This document shows, in pieces, positions 43,015-52,051 of a stretch of DNA of 64,000 nt (the stretch's first letter is position 1; each line of letters begins with the position of its first letter). The notes under the pieces are model-generated. The model searched no databases. It was not told the DNA's origin and worked only from the letters and a program-made list of their open reading frames with translations. Source of the DNA: Bacillus sp. ZZV12-4809 (GTDB taxonomy: Bacteria; Bacillota; Bacilli; Bacillales; Cytobacillaceae); contig NZ_VCRN01000001.1 in NCBI RefSeq assembly GCF_009849585.1, positions 186,001-250,000 on the forward strand. The letters are read 5' to 3'. A program made the position numbers and the translations under genes.

Positions 43015-43200
43015 TTATCGCAATTCTTCGTTCTTATCTTCTGGCTGTTCCTCGGACACAAGTTCGCGTGTGGATTTCTTGAATTCCTTCAAAGTTGTCC
43101 CAAATGCCCTGCCGATTTCAGGAAGCTTGGATGGACCGAAAATGATCAGTGCCAGTACTAGAACAATAATTAATCCTGGTATTCCGATATTAGATAGCAT
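43015..43200 (-). CDS. tatA: twin-arginine translocase subunit TatA
   Basis: 61 residues: one N-terminal membrane helix (about 5-22), the hinge [20 protein letters not shown] and a charged tail with [12 protein letters not shown]. TatA forms the size-adapting pore element; Gram-positive minimal systems use this bifunctional TatA without TatB. It lies 9 bp after phoX and 56 bp before tatC. Confidence 0.95.
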   Translation of the reverse strand: MLSNIGIPGLIIVLVLALIIFGPSKLPEIGRAFGTTLKEFKKSTRELVSEEQPEDKNEELR

Positions 43201-43209
43201 AATAACCTC

Positions 43210-44850
43210 CTAGTACTTGAACCCTGTAATCGCCACAACCCCAGGACGCGGCATGGTGTCTCCCTTGCGGTGCGGCCATTTGCTTGTGGGATTGCTCAGG
43301 TCATCCGTCTCTTCTCCCGGATGCTGAACGGACAGGAACAGGGTTGTCTCGTTTGGTGTAAAGGATGGTCCAGTCAGTTCTGCTTCAGCTGGCGCAGAAG
43401 CAAACTGAAAGGCTTCGCCTGTATTTTTGCCAATCGTCGGGATGACGAACATGCCATTGTTTGCAAAATGAGTGTAGATTCCTGTATTCAGCTTGCTTGA
43501 TGACATATCTGTAACAGTCCAGAGATTGCCAAAGCTATCGAAAGTCAGATTATCAGGTGCACTGAAACCGCTCTGTTTTCCGCCGGCTGCGAAGATTTCG
43601 AAATCAAAGGTCAATGCTCCGAGGTCATCTCCATCCTCGATAAATCTGGTAATATGGCCGTGAAAGTTACCATGTTTATCATTGTTGGTATGAGCAATGA
43701 ATACCGTTTTATCAAAAGGGCTGATTTCCACATCTTCCGGGCGGTCGGTAGGTGTTCCGCCAACAAGTAAAGCTGCTTCATGGCAATGAACAGCCACATC
43801 GGCCTGTGTTTGGAATTTCTTTAAAATATCTGCTTTTCCTTTGGCGATTTTCTGTACATTTTCGATCGTTAATGGCACCCATTCTCCGCTTCCCATATTC
43901 GCCACATAAAGTGTCCCTTCTTCAAGAAGATCTGCGTTGGCTTTGCCGCGGGACTTTACATATTTATTTTTACTGATGAACTTATACACGCAGGCATCTT
44001 TTTTATCATCACCCATATACACGACAACCCGATTGTCATTAGTCAGGCCAACTGCTGCATTTTCATGATTAAAGCGGCCAAGGGCAGTATGCTTGCGCGG
44101 CTTAAAATGAGGATCGAATGGATCAATCTCTACAATCCAGCCATAATGTGTATCATTTAATCCTGCATCCTTTGATGTAGATTCGAAATTTTCCTCAGCC
44201 GATAAAACCGTGCCCCACAAAGTCCTGCCGCCGGAGCAATTAGCAAAGGTTCCCTGAACATTCGTTGCACCGCCCACTGCTTTTGACCCTCTGGCAGGAC
44301 CTGTAAGCTGAAAGGGCGTCAAGCCTGTAATACGGCGTGCATACTTAGAATTCGTGTCCATTTTCCATGTACCCTCTTTATCACGGTATACCTCGATAAT
44401 CGATCCACCCTGGCTGTAAAGCATTTTCTGAATTTGCGCTGCTGTATACTTGCCATTTGCCGGCCTTGCACCATGAACAAATAGATCGCTTGAATATTCA
44501 TGATTCACCCATAAGAGACCGCGCTTGTCCTTATCGATTGGAAAATATAATGTAAAGTCATTGTTAAATCCGAATGTATCGCCTTTTTTATTAATGACAT
44601 CTCCATAAGCTGCCACCACATCATATTTATACCCACGCGGCAACACAAGGTCGTCTTTAGCTGTCGGATCAATCGGCTTGAAATTAAATCCAGATATTTT
44701 CTTCTGGAACCCGAATAAATGGGCCGCTGCCTCAACCCCCTTAACTTCCGCTTTTGGAACCATTGCCCCCAATCCTGTTGAAGCCACAGTCAATGCTCCC
44801 ACACCTGTACCAACATAGGTTAAAAATTTGCGGCGGTTCAATTCAGTCAT
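43210..44850 (-). CDS. phoX: PhoX-family alkaline phosphatase, Tat-exported
   Basis: PhoX/DUF839 phosphatase, 546 residues, exported in folded form with Fe and Ca cofactors in known members. The twin-arginine signal NRRKFLTYVGTGVGALTVA starts at residue 5. Family text includes LLWVNHEYSS, NCSGGRTLWGTVLSAEENFES, GWIVEIDPFDP and ALGRFNHENAAV. The start is ATG 44850 rather than GTG 44859, since GAGGTG lies at 44857-44862. It is the first gene of phoX-tatA-tatC. A pair of TTTACA sequences 21 bp apart upstream is a candidate Pho box, so phosphate starvation is the likely inducer. Confidence 0.9.
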   Translation of the reverse strand: MTELNRRKFLTYVGTGVGALTVASTGLGAMVPKAEVKGVEAAAHLFGFQKKISGFNFKPIDPTAKDDLVLPRGYKYDVVAAYGDVINKKGDTFGFNNDFTLYFPIDKDKRGLLWVNHEYSSDLFVHGARPANGKYTAAQIQKMLYSQGGSIIEVYRDKEGTWKMDTNSKYARRITGLTPFQLTGPARGSKAVGGATNVQGTFANCSGGRTLWGTVLSAEENFESTSKDAGLNDTHYGWIVEIDPFDPHFKPRKHTALGRFNHENAAVGLTNDNRVVVYMGDDKKDACVYKFISKNKYVKSRGKANADLLEEGTLYVANMGSGEWVPLTIENVQKIAKGKADILKKFQTQADVAVHCHEAALLVGGTPTDRPEDVEISPFDKTVFIAHTNNDKHGNFHGHITRFIEDGDDLGALTFDFEIFAAGGKQSGFSAPDNLTFDSFGNLWTVTDMSSSKLNTGIYTHFANNGMFVIPTIGKNTGEAFQFASAPAEAELTGPSFTPNETTLFLSVQHPGEETDDLSNPTSKWPHRKGDTMPRPGVVAITGFKY

Positions 44851-44950
44851 CCTCAGCACCTCTTCTATTGAAATATCAATTTATGTATTTAACTCAAATA
44901 AAATACTAAATGATGATTATTAAGAGAATGCTAAGAAATATGCCGAAAAT

Positions 44951-44977
44951 TGTAAAAGTAGATTTAAATATTGTAAA
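44951..44977 (-). promoter_or_regulatory. candidate PhoP (Pho) box upstream of phoX
   Basis: On the minus strand TTTACA occurs at 44972-44977 and 44951-44956 with TTAAAT between them, close to the 11-bp periodic TT(A/T)ACA pattern of Bacillus Pho boxes. Lies about 100 bp before the phoX start. Confidence 0.45.
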
Positions 44978-45010
44978 AAAGATGCCCGGCTTCAGCCGGA
45001 CATCTTTTTT
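44975..45010. terminator. bidirectional-looking terminator after the symporter gene
   Basis: Stem GATG-CCGGCT / AGCCGG-CATC with six A before and six T after, 8 bp downstream of the symporter stop codon. Confidence 0.85.
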
Positions 45011-45017
45011 CTTTCTA

Positions 45018-46475
45018 TTAAGATACCTTTTCTTCCTGTGACTTGTATTCTTCTTCCCAGTACTCCGCATTTTTAATGCCAAGCTTTTTGGAATTGAATA
45101 CTGGATCAAGACCTTGTTTCTTTTGGGCCTCGTAATCTTTCAGTGCAATCAGAGCCGGCTTTCTTAAGATTACGATGGCAATTAAGTTCAGCCAAACCAT
45201 TAGACCTAAGCCAACATCTCCAAGTGCCCACGCCAGACCTGCTGTTTTAACAGCACCATAGAATGTTGCACCTAGCAAGACAATCTTCAGAATAAACATC
45301 GCCAGTTTGCTGTTCTTGCCGCTAATCAGGTAAGCTACGTTTGTTTCAGCCATATAGTAGTAGGCCATGATAGTTGTGAAAGCAAAGAAGAAAAGAGAAA
45401 CAGCAACAAATCCGGCACCGAAGCCTGGAAGCACAGATTCAACAGCTGCCTGTGTAAAGCCCGGTCCAGCTTCCACTCCAGGAAGGTTTTCGATAATTGG
45501 AGTCTTTCCATCAGAGCCGACTGTATTGAACATTCCTGTAAATAGGATCATGAAAGCTGTTGCAGAACATACGAATAGCGTATCAATATATACAGAGAAT
45601 GCCTGCACAAGGCCTTGCTTTGCAGGGTGGGAAACTTCAGCAGCTGCAGCAGCATGCGGGCCTGTACCCTGACCAGCTTCGTTTGAATAAATTCCGCGTT
45701 TTACCCCCCAGGCAATTGCACTTCCAATAATTCCCCCAAACATGGAGTCAGCACCAAAAGCACTGCTGAAGATTAACGAAATTACGCCAGGCAGTTCACC
45801 AATGTTCATGGCAATAATGATTAAAGCCACTAAGATATAACCCACTGCCATAAAAGGAACGGTATATTGAGCCACAGTTGCAATACGCTTTACACCGCCG
45901 AAAATAATCAGGCCAAGTAAACCGATAATAACAAGACCTGTTACTGTTTTGCTTATGCCAAATGCATTTTCCATTCCAAGCGCAATTGAGTTTGACTGGA
46001 TGCCAGGCATTAATAGTGCCATTGCCAGCAATGCAGAAATGGCAAAAAGAACGGCGAACCATTTAATTCCGATTCCCTTTTCAATATAATAGGCTGGACC
46101 GCCTCGGTATAGCCCGTCTTTTTTCACTTTGTAAATCTGAGCCAGCGTTGATTCAACAAATGCACTGCCTGCTCCGATAAAAGCAATGGCCCACATCCAG
46201 AATACAGCACCAGGACCACCCATTGCGATAGCAGTGGCAGTACCTGCGATGTTACCAGTTCCTACACGGCCGGAAAGAGCAATAGATAAGGCCTGGAAAG
46301 ACGAAACGCCCGCTGCGGAACTTTTCCCTTGAAACATAAGCAGTACCATATCTTTGATATGGCGGACCTGTAAAAATCGAGTTAAGACTGAGAAGAACAA
46401 CCCTATTGCTAAACAGATGTAAATAACAGGTGTACTCCATAAAATACCGTTTAGCTGATTAACAAAAGCTTCCAA
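45018..46475 (-). CDS. alanine/glycine:sodium (or proton) symporter, AGCS family
   Basis: Polytopic symporter of the AGCS/DAACS family (AlsT-like), 485 residues with about ten or eleven helices. Signatures are SIALSGRVGTGNIAGTATAIAMGGPGAVFWMW (about 66-97, in parts), ESTLAQIYK, RGGPAYYIEKG and the C-terminal KRGIYSNEAGQGTGPHAAAAAE. It takes up alanine or glycine with Na+. The chosen start is TTG 46475 (MEAFVNQ) with GGGGGAAG about 7 bp upstream. The frame is open to 46685, but those residues are not family-like. It is divergent from the MFS gene; its terminator lies between it and phoX. Confidence 0.92.
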   Translation of the reverse strand: MEAFVNQLNGILWSTPVIYICLAIGLFFSVLTRFLQVRHIKDMVLLMFQGKSSAAGVSSFQALSIALSGRVGTGNIAGTATAIAMGGPGAVFWMWAIAFIGAGSAFVESTLAQIYKVKKDGLYRGGPAYYIEKGIGIKWFAVLFAISALLAMALLMPGIQSNSIALGMENAFGISKTVTGLVIIGLLGLIIFGGVKRIATVAQYTVPFMAVGYILVALIIIAMNIGELPGVISLIFSSAFGADSMFGGIIGSAIAWGVKRGIYSNEAGQGTGPHAAAAAEVSHPAKQGLVQAFSVYIDTLFVCSATAFMILFTGMFNTVGSDGKTPIIENLPGVEAGPGFTQAAVESVLPGFGAGFVAVSLFFFAFTTIMAYYYMAETNVAYLISGKNSKLAMFILKIVLLGATFYGAVKTAGLAWALGDVGLGLMVWLNLIAIVILRKPALIALKDYEAQKKQGLDPVFNSKKLGIKNAEYWEEEYKSQEEKVS

Positions 46476-46742
46476 ACAACTTCCCCCTTTTTTAGATATA
46501 TTCTGAATCTTTTTCCTATTAGGAATTATAGAATAAATACTGTTATAAGACAATGTTTTTTTCACGGACTCTGGTAAAAATGTCATAGAAGTTTCTCTGA
46601 TTCCCTGAGTAAAGCGGTTTTCATCATAGTTGAGAGGATATATATAAATTAGAGTAATAGCATAACCCTTCCTATTTTTTGTCATTTTCGTTATTATATA
46701 TTTAGGGAAACGAAGTGTTGACCGGAAAGAAGTGTTTCAAAC

Positions 46743-47951
46743 ATGGTAAAACAGACAAAAAGAAATTTAATGATTATGTGGTTTGCCAATTTCTTTGTGG
46801 CAGGCAGCATGACAATGGTGCTTCCCTTTATATCGTTATATATAGAAAGCTTTGGCGACCATTCTGCCACCTATGTTCAGCACTGGTCTGGATGGACGTT
46901 TGCGATCACATTTGTGACGGCGTTTCTATTTTCACCTGTGTGGGGAAGAATCGGGGACCTTTTTGGGCGCAGGAAAATATTGATTCTGTCCGGAATTGGG
47001 ATGGGCTTATCCATCTTCCTGATGGGATATGTGACTAACGTCTGGCAGCTGTTTTTTCTGAGACTGTTTATGGGGATTTTCACCGGCTTCATCGGTATGT
47101 CCCAGGCATTTATTTCCACTCAGACTCCAAAAGAAATCGCAGGCAGGGTAATGGGGACACTGCAGACCGGGAGCATTACAGGGTCATTGATGGGCCCACT
47201 TCTCGGCGGAGTTCTCGCTGATTTATTCGGATTCTCAGACACCTTTAAATGGACCTCCATCGCCATATTTGTTTCCGCTTTTCTAGTCTTTTTCACAAAA
47301 GAGCACAAAATCCAAACTCAAAAGGGCGAGAAAACACAGTATTCAAGTAAGGCCGTCATTCAGCATATTATCAGCAATCCCGTCCTGCTGACCGTCATGC
47401 TGATATCTACGCTTGTTCAAATCGCACATTTCAGTATTCAGCCTATCCTTTCTCTATATGTCAGTGAATTGCACGGACCAGAAAATCTGGCGTTTTTTGC
47501 CGGAATTGCTTTTTCAGCTGCAGGGCTTGGCAATCTCTTGATGGCAAGGCAATGGGGAAAAATCGGGGATCAGCATGGCTATGTCAAAACATTGGTTGTT
47601 CTCCTCCTTCTCGCAGGTGTGTTTTATCTGCCTGGCGGATTTGTCTCAAACATGTGGCAGCTTGTTCTTGTCCGCTTTGCACTTGGTGTCACCATCGGAG
47701 GCATCATTCCTGTCCGGATCGCCTATATTCGCCAGGAAGCACCTGTTGCTATGCAGGGTGAAGTGCTTGGCTACAACACAAGCCTCCGTTTTTTTGGAAA
47801 TATTATCGGACCCGTCATCGGCGGTTTGATCTCAGGCTATTTAGGTTTTTCGGCCGTATTCGTCGTTACAAGCTTTCTCCTCATCCTAAGCGGACTGATT
47901 CTGCTTGGTATCATGAACCGCCATCCGAAGCTGGTGAAGGATTCTTATTAA
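46743..47951 (+). CDS. MFS multidrug-type efflux transporter
   Basis: 402-residue major facilitator with 12 helices. The loop 2-3 motif GRIGDLFGRRKIL is at about 68-80 and the drug-exporter motif C-like region GSLMGPLLGGVLADLFGF at about 141-158, with a matching second-half GKIGDQHGY. This points to a proton-driven exporter of the MdtG/YitG type. There is no clear GGAGG; AAAGAAG before ATG 46743 is weak. It shares a terminator with the convergent CoA-disulfide reductase gene. Substrate unknown; no regulator adjacent. Confidence 0.87.
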   Translation: MVKQTKRNLMIMWFANFFVAGSMTMVLPFISLYIESFGDHSATYVQHWSGWTFAITFVTAFLFSPVWGRIGDLFGRRKILILSGIGMGLSIFLMGYVTNVWQLFFLRLFMGIFTGFIGMSQAFISTQTPKEIAGRVMGTLQTGSITGSLMGPLLGGVLADLFGFSDTFKWTSIAIFVSAFLVFFTKEHKIQTQKGEKTQYSSKAVIQHIISNPVLLTVMLISTLVQIAHFSIQPILSLYVSELHGPENLAFFAGIAFSAAGLGNLLMARQWGKIGDQHGYVKTLVVLLLLAGVFYLPGGFVSNMWQLVLVRFALGVTIGGIIPVRIAYIRQEAPVAMQGEVLGYNTSLRFFGNIIGPVIGGLISGYLGFSAVFVVTSFLLILSGLILLGIMNRHPKLVKDSY

Positions 47952-47957
47952 ATGAAA

Positions 47958-47990
47958 ATGAAGCCGGCAGAAATGCTGGCTTCATTTTTC
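47958..47990. terminator. bidirectional terminator
   Basis: Stem ATGAAGCCGGC / GCTGGCTTCAT followed by TTTTT, overlapping the end of the convergent gene. Confidence 0.8.
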
Positions 47991-49319
47991 TTTTGCTGCG
48001 TTGCTTGCGATATGGACAGCATCCCAGACACCTGCAAATGGAGGGGCGTAACAAAGATCCACCATGCCAAGCTCTTCTGCTGTCATTTTATTGTGGATGG
48101 CAACGGCAAAAACATCGATTCGAAGGACCACTCCTTTATTTCCGATGGCGTGGGCTCCGAGAATTCGGTTTGTTCCTTTCTCACAGATCAGCTTGATCCA
48201 GATAGGGGTCTGATTCGGATAGTAGCCCGGATGATCTGCCGCTTTAACAAATTCAGTTGTATAGGCTAGGCCAAGCCTTGTGGCATCTTCCTCTGAAAGC
48301 CCCGTTCTGCCAAGCTCCATATCAAAAATTTTGATCGCGGCGCTGCCAAGCGTTCCCACATATTTTTCACGACTGCCGGCTATATTGGCCCCAGCGAGGC
48401 GGCCGCATTTATTCGCGTTTGTTCCAAGCGGGATATAATCATTTTCTTCTAGCAATCTGTGATATACCTGAGCGCAGTCCCCCGCTGCATAAACCCCTTC
48501 AACATTTGTCTGCATTTCACGGTCGATAATAATGGCACCATTTTCCGCCAGCTCTATTCCCGATCCCTCCAGAAACTTCGTAGCAGGCTTTACACCAACA
48601 GCTACAAGCACTAAATCGGCTTTATACGAGCCTTTATCCGTTTTGATGCTTTCCACTTTCCCATTGCCGCTAAAGCTCTCCACCTTTTCTCCCAGGTTCA
48701 GCTCTACGCCGTGATCACGGATTTCCTTTTCAGCGATATCGGTTATTTCCTTATCAAAAGGTGCCAGGATTCTCTCACCCATTTCAATCACTCGGACATT
48801 TTTGCCGAGGGTTTTCATCGCTTCGACCACTTCGATGCCAATATAGCCTCCGCCGACAATGACAACATCTTTCACCTCCGATTTACTGGAAATTTCTTTT
48901 AACGCCATCCCATCTTCCATGGTTTTCAGCACGTGAACGTTCTCAAGGTCCGCTCCAGGGAACTGGGGCATGATGGGAAACGTGCCTGTTCCAATCATCA
49001 GCTTATCGTAAGTATCCGTAAACATCTCCCCTGATGCAAGGTCTTTAACTGTTACTTCCTTCTTATCTGTATCCACTTTTAATACTTCATGCAGAAGATA
49101 TGTTTTAATGTTCCTCTCAGAAAATTGCTCCTGTGTTCTTGCAATCATTTTCCGGTGATCATCATTTTCTCCTGAGATATAATAAGGAAGACCGCAGGCA
49201 CCGTATGATAAAAACTTGCCTTTCTCATAAACGGTAATTTCCGCTTTTTCGTCCATTCTTCTCAATTTCGATGCGGCTGACATACTTGCAGCCACCCCGC
49301 CAATGACCAGCAGTTTCAT
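47982..49319 (-). CDS. cdr: CoA-disulfide reductase
   Basis: Flavin disulfide reductase of the CoADR/NADH oxidase group, 445 residues. The FAD motif VIGGVAASMSAASKLRR is at residues 5-21. The single active-site Cys42 is in SYGACGLPYY. The NAD motif VVIVGGGYIGIEVVEAM is at about 151-167 and the second FAD motif GVYAAGDCAQV near 272. The C-terminal dimerisation domain contains AHAIGNKGVVLRID. It reduces CoA disulfide with NAD(P)H, keeping the thiol pool of bacilli and staphylococci that lack glutathione. GGAG-type site before ATG 49319. Monocistronic. Confidence 0.88.
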   Translation of the reverse strand: MKLLVIGGVAASMSAASKLRRMDEKAEITVYEKGKFLSYGACGLPYYISGENDDHRKMIARTQEQFSERNIKTYLLHEVLKVDTDKKEVTVKDLASGEMFTDTYDKLMIGTGTFPIMPQFPGADLENVHVLKTMEDGMALKEISSKSEVKDVVIVGGGYIGIEVVEAMKTLGKNVRVIEMGERILAPFDKEITDIAEKEIRDHGVELNLGEKVESFSGNGKVESIKTDKGSYKADLVLVAVGVKPATKFLEGSGIELAENGAIIIDREMQTNVEGVYAAGDCAQVYHRLLEENDYIPLGTNANKCGRLAGANIAGSREKYVGTLGSAAIKIFDMELGRTGLSEEDATRLGLAYTTEFVKAADHPGYYPNQTPIWIKLICEKGTNRILGAHAIGNKGVVLRIDVFAVAIHNKMTAEELGMVDLCYAPPFAGVWDAVHIASNAAKEK

Positions 49320-49418
49320 CAGAATCTCTCCTCACGTATCAATAAGCTTTTAGATAGGTTTCGTTAAAGAGGCAAAATTATACAGCATCTCTATACCCTT
49401 ATAGCTACCCCGCTTTGG

Positions 49419-50207
49419 CTATTTTAAGACGTTCTTCAATACTTCTTCCGTTACTTTTCGAACTATGCTTTCGATCATTTCTTCCCGATAGCCTGGAGCT
49501 GTCCGGCTTTTCTCCCCACAGCCACCATCAGGTATCCCGCCTGTTTTAATGCCCATTTTCTCACGGATTGTGATCAGCTCTGCAATTTGTTCAGTGCTCA
49601 ATTCATTTGACTTTTGAATGATATGTCCGGAGTACATTAGCATGAGTGCATAGTGTTCCAGTGACTCCATCCGGAAATAGGCCTCTGTTATGTCCCGGCC
49701 CCAGGTTAGTGCACCATGATTTGCTAAAAGGACTGCATTGTAATCCCGGCAATAAGGGGCAATGGAATCTGGCACTTCCTGTGTTCCAGGGGTGGCATAC
49801 GGGGCTACCGGCACTTTGCCAAGCAAGACTACCGCCTCAGGAGTAATGGGTTTTTCAAGACTGATTCCGGCTATGGCAAATGATGTTGCCACAGGCGGAT
49901 GGGCATGAACTACAGCCCTTGCTTCAGAATTTTCCTGATACACTCTAAGGTGCATCTTTATTTCTGAAGAAGGCTTTAGCTTCCCTTTCAGAATATTTCC
50001 TGAAAGGTCCATTTTAACCATCATTTCCGGTGTCATAAATCCTTTGCTCACTCCTGTGGGTGTGGTCCAGATCTCATGGTCTCCTACTTTTATAGAGATA
50101 TTCCCATCGTTAGCAGCAACAAAGTTTTTATTGTAAACCCTTCTGCCGATTTCGCAGATTAATTCCTTTGCATCCTGATCGCTTATATATGTATTTTGAA
50201 CAGCCAT
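49419..50207 (-). CDS. class II aldolase/adducin family protein with microcompartment-type tail
   Basis: Class II (zinc) aldolase similar to L-fuculose-phosphate aldolase, 262 residues. GNISIKVGD and TPTGVSKG bind the phosphate; metal ligands appear in VVHAHPP (two His) and LLANHGALTWG (third His), with Glu in PSSEIKMH. The aldolase fold ends near 205. After it come a Gly-rich linker (GGIPDGGCGEKS) and a terminal amphipathic helix (EMIESIVRKVTEEVLKNVLK) resembling encapsulation peptides of microcompartment enzymes, though no shell genes are in the window. ATG 50207 (MAVQNTY) with GGAGC upstream. Monocistronic; paired palindromes lie upstream. Confidence 0.85.
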   Translation of the reverse strand: MAVQNTYISDQDAKELICEIGRRVYNKNFVAANDGNISIKVGDHEIWTTPTGVSKGFMTPEMMVKMDLSGNILKGKLKPSSEIKMHLRVYQENSEARAVVHAHPPVATSFAIAGISLEKPITPEAVVLLGKVPVAPYATPGTQEVPDSIAPYCRDYNAVLLANHGALTWGRDITEAYFRMESLEHYALMLMYSGHIIQKSNELSTEQIAELITIREKMGIKTGGIPDGGCGEKSRTAPGYREEMIESIVRKVTEEVLKNVLK

Positions 50208-50303
50208 AGCTGTCAGCTCCTTCCTATTCACATCCACTCCTTATTGTATATTCAAACAGGATTTGCATCATCAGTTTTTACAAGTTTTCATTTTTCGCTA
50301 AAA

Positions 50304-50324
50304 AATGATCATTTCCGCGGAAAT
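50304..50324. promoter_or_regulatory. overlapping palindromes upstream of the aldolase gene
   Basis: AATGATCATT (50304-50313) overlaps the 14-bp perfect palindrome ATTTCCGCGGAAAT (50311-50324), about 100 bp upstream of the aldolase start. Operator candidate; the protein is unknown. Confidence 0.4.
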
Positions 50325-50356
50325 ATTATGTATTTCGGGATCATTCATGCTATACA

Positions 50357-50388
50357 TAAAAACCGCCCGATCAGAGGATCGGACGGTC
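50357..50388 (-). terminator. terminator of the subtilisin gene
   Basis: Stem ACCGTCCGAT / ATCGGGCGGT on the minus strand, followed by TTTTT. Confidence 0.85.
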
Positions 50389-50411
50389 TTAGGGGGTATG
50401 ATACTGCTTGC

Positions 50412-51671
50412 TTATTTCACGCGCGGGTATCCGAAGCCTGACGCATAGTCATCTCCTGCTGCTGCTCCGTATCCGCCTTTAATGTCATATTGCTTAGCAC
50501 GGTTTTGAAGCTCTGAGCGAAGTTGAGTATGGCTCATGGATGGACTGGATGACCAGATTTTCGCTGCAAGACCAGCTACGTGAGGTGTAGCCATGGATGT
50601 TCCGCTGATCGTGTTATAGCCTCCGTTATACCATGTTGACTCAATGCTTGCTCCCGGTGCAGAAACTTCTACGTCTTTTTCCTGAATCACATAGTCACCG
50701 TCAGTGCTAGGGTTTCCGCGGGAAGAGAAGTTTGCCACACGGTATGTACCGTTCTGCTGAACATTTTCAAGAGCTGCAACCGCAACCGCATTCTTTAATG
50801 CTCCAGGATATCCGATTGTATTAGCACTGTAACCTGAGTTACCTGCCGCCGCCACAATAAGGACTCCTTTGCTGTATGCGTAATCAACAGCACTGCTGAT
50901 TAATGAATCTTTGCCGCTTGAACCAAGTGACATATTGATGACCACTTTAGAACCTCTGCGGGATGCTTCGTCTGCAACGTGGCGGATTGCAGCTGCAATA
51001 TCATCTGAGTAACCTGAACCATTATCGCCAAGAACTTTGTATGCCCATAATTTCGCCTGTGGGGCTACCCCATAAATTCCCTGGCCATCAGATCCCCCGT
51101 GTGCCAATACGGTTCCGGCTACATGTGTACCATGTCCCTGTCGATCCGTACAAGAGCCATTGACAATCGGAGAGGATTGAGTGAAATCCTTACATTGCTC
51201 TGCTGAGCCTGCCAGGTCGATATGGTTTGTATGAACCCCTGTATCAAGAACAGCTACCTTAATCCCGCTTCCGCCTGAGGTGCTCGTTATGCCGCTGTTG
51301 TTATAGATGGATTCAATCCCCCAAGGTGTCTGGTCACTTGGATATCCAGCGGCCTGAGCCTTCTTGGACGCTGCTGTCCTGACTGTATCAAGTTTAACTT
51401 CATGTACTTTTTCAATCTTTAAGTTTTTATTTTTCAATAATGCCTGGTACTGCTTAGCATTAACCTCTGCAGTCATTCCATCGCTGCCAAAATCCCAGCG
51501 CTTGTCCACCTGCGAATTCACAGAAGCTGTAGCATTTGATGGGCCTTGGATCAATACCCTATAGGTTTCGTTTTGAGTCTCCGGTTCTTTTGCAAATGCC
51601 CCCGCTGTGAAAACTGATAAACCCATTGTCATACTTAGTAGTGCTGCTCCTAATGCCCTTTTTTTCTTCAT
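50412..51671 (-). CDS. secreted subtilisin-like serine protease (S8)
   Basis: Secreted preproprotease, 419 residues: signal peptide about 1-27, inhibitor_I9-like propeptide to about 110, then the catalytic domain. The triad is Asp143 (AVLDTGVH), His180 (HGTHVAGT) and Ser359 (GTSMATPH), with the oxyanion Asn in AAAGNSG. An insertion between Asp and His carries two Cys (AEQCKDF and NGSCTD), possibly a disulfide, unlike classical Cys-free subtilisins but known in some alkaline or cold-adapted relatives. GGAG-type site before ATG 51671. Monocistronic with its own terminator. Confidence 0.93.
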   Translation of the reverse strand: MKKKRALGAALLSMTMGLSVFTAGAFAKEPETQNETYRVLIQGPSNATASVNSQVDKRWDFGSDGMTAEVNAKQYQALLKNKNLKIEKVHEVKLDTVRTAASKKAQAAGYPSDQTPWGIESIYNNSGITSTSGGSGIKVAVLDTGVHTNHIDLAGSAEQCKDFTQSSPIVNGSCTDRQGHGTHVAGTVLAHGGSDGQGIYGVAPQAKLWAYKVLGDNGSGYSDDIAAAIRHVADEASRRGSKVVINMSLGSSGKDSLISSAVDYAYSKGVLIVAAAGNSGYSANTIGYPGALKNAVAVAALENVQQNGTYRVANFSSRGNPSTDGDYVIQEKDVEVSAPGASIESTWYNGGYNTISGTSMATPHVAGLAAKIWSSSPSMSHTQLRSELQNRAKQYDIKGGYGAAAGDDYASGFGYPRVK

Positions 51672-52051
51672 CCTTTTTCTCCTCTCGAATCTTTATTTTT
51701 TCTGTCGCTTCTTGTTACATTTAAAGTATATTTGAAATATTCAGACTCTATCAATATGCTAAATTATTTAATTATCAGACTTTGGAATCAGGCACTAAAA
51801 CATAGTTTCTTAAAAAGTATCAGGTAATTTGGAGGGTTTACAAATAGTTTCTACTATTAATATGTTGTTTAATTCATAATTTTTCCACATAAAAAAGAAT
51901 TCCCCCAAATAAAACAGTACAATTGGTTGATGCAAAGAGTAATATTACACTATGTTTTTTGTCGCTTTCAGGGATATTTTCCTAGTTAAACGCTTTAAAG
52001 ATATAAAGAATAAAAATCCTCCTAATCGCGTGGACAGGAGGATTTTTATTC
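51672..52051. other. 380-bp AT-rich intergenic region
   Basis: No gene or RNA recognised. It contains the subtilisin promoter region (close to 51672) and the mtnA terminator (52009-52050). Confidence 0.5.
52009..52050 (-). terminator. terminator of mtnKA
   Basis: Perfect 14-bp stem AATAAAAATCCTCC / GGAGGATTTTTATT, T-rich on both strands. Confidence 0.85.
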
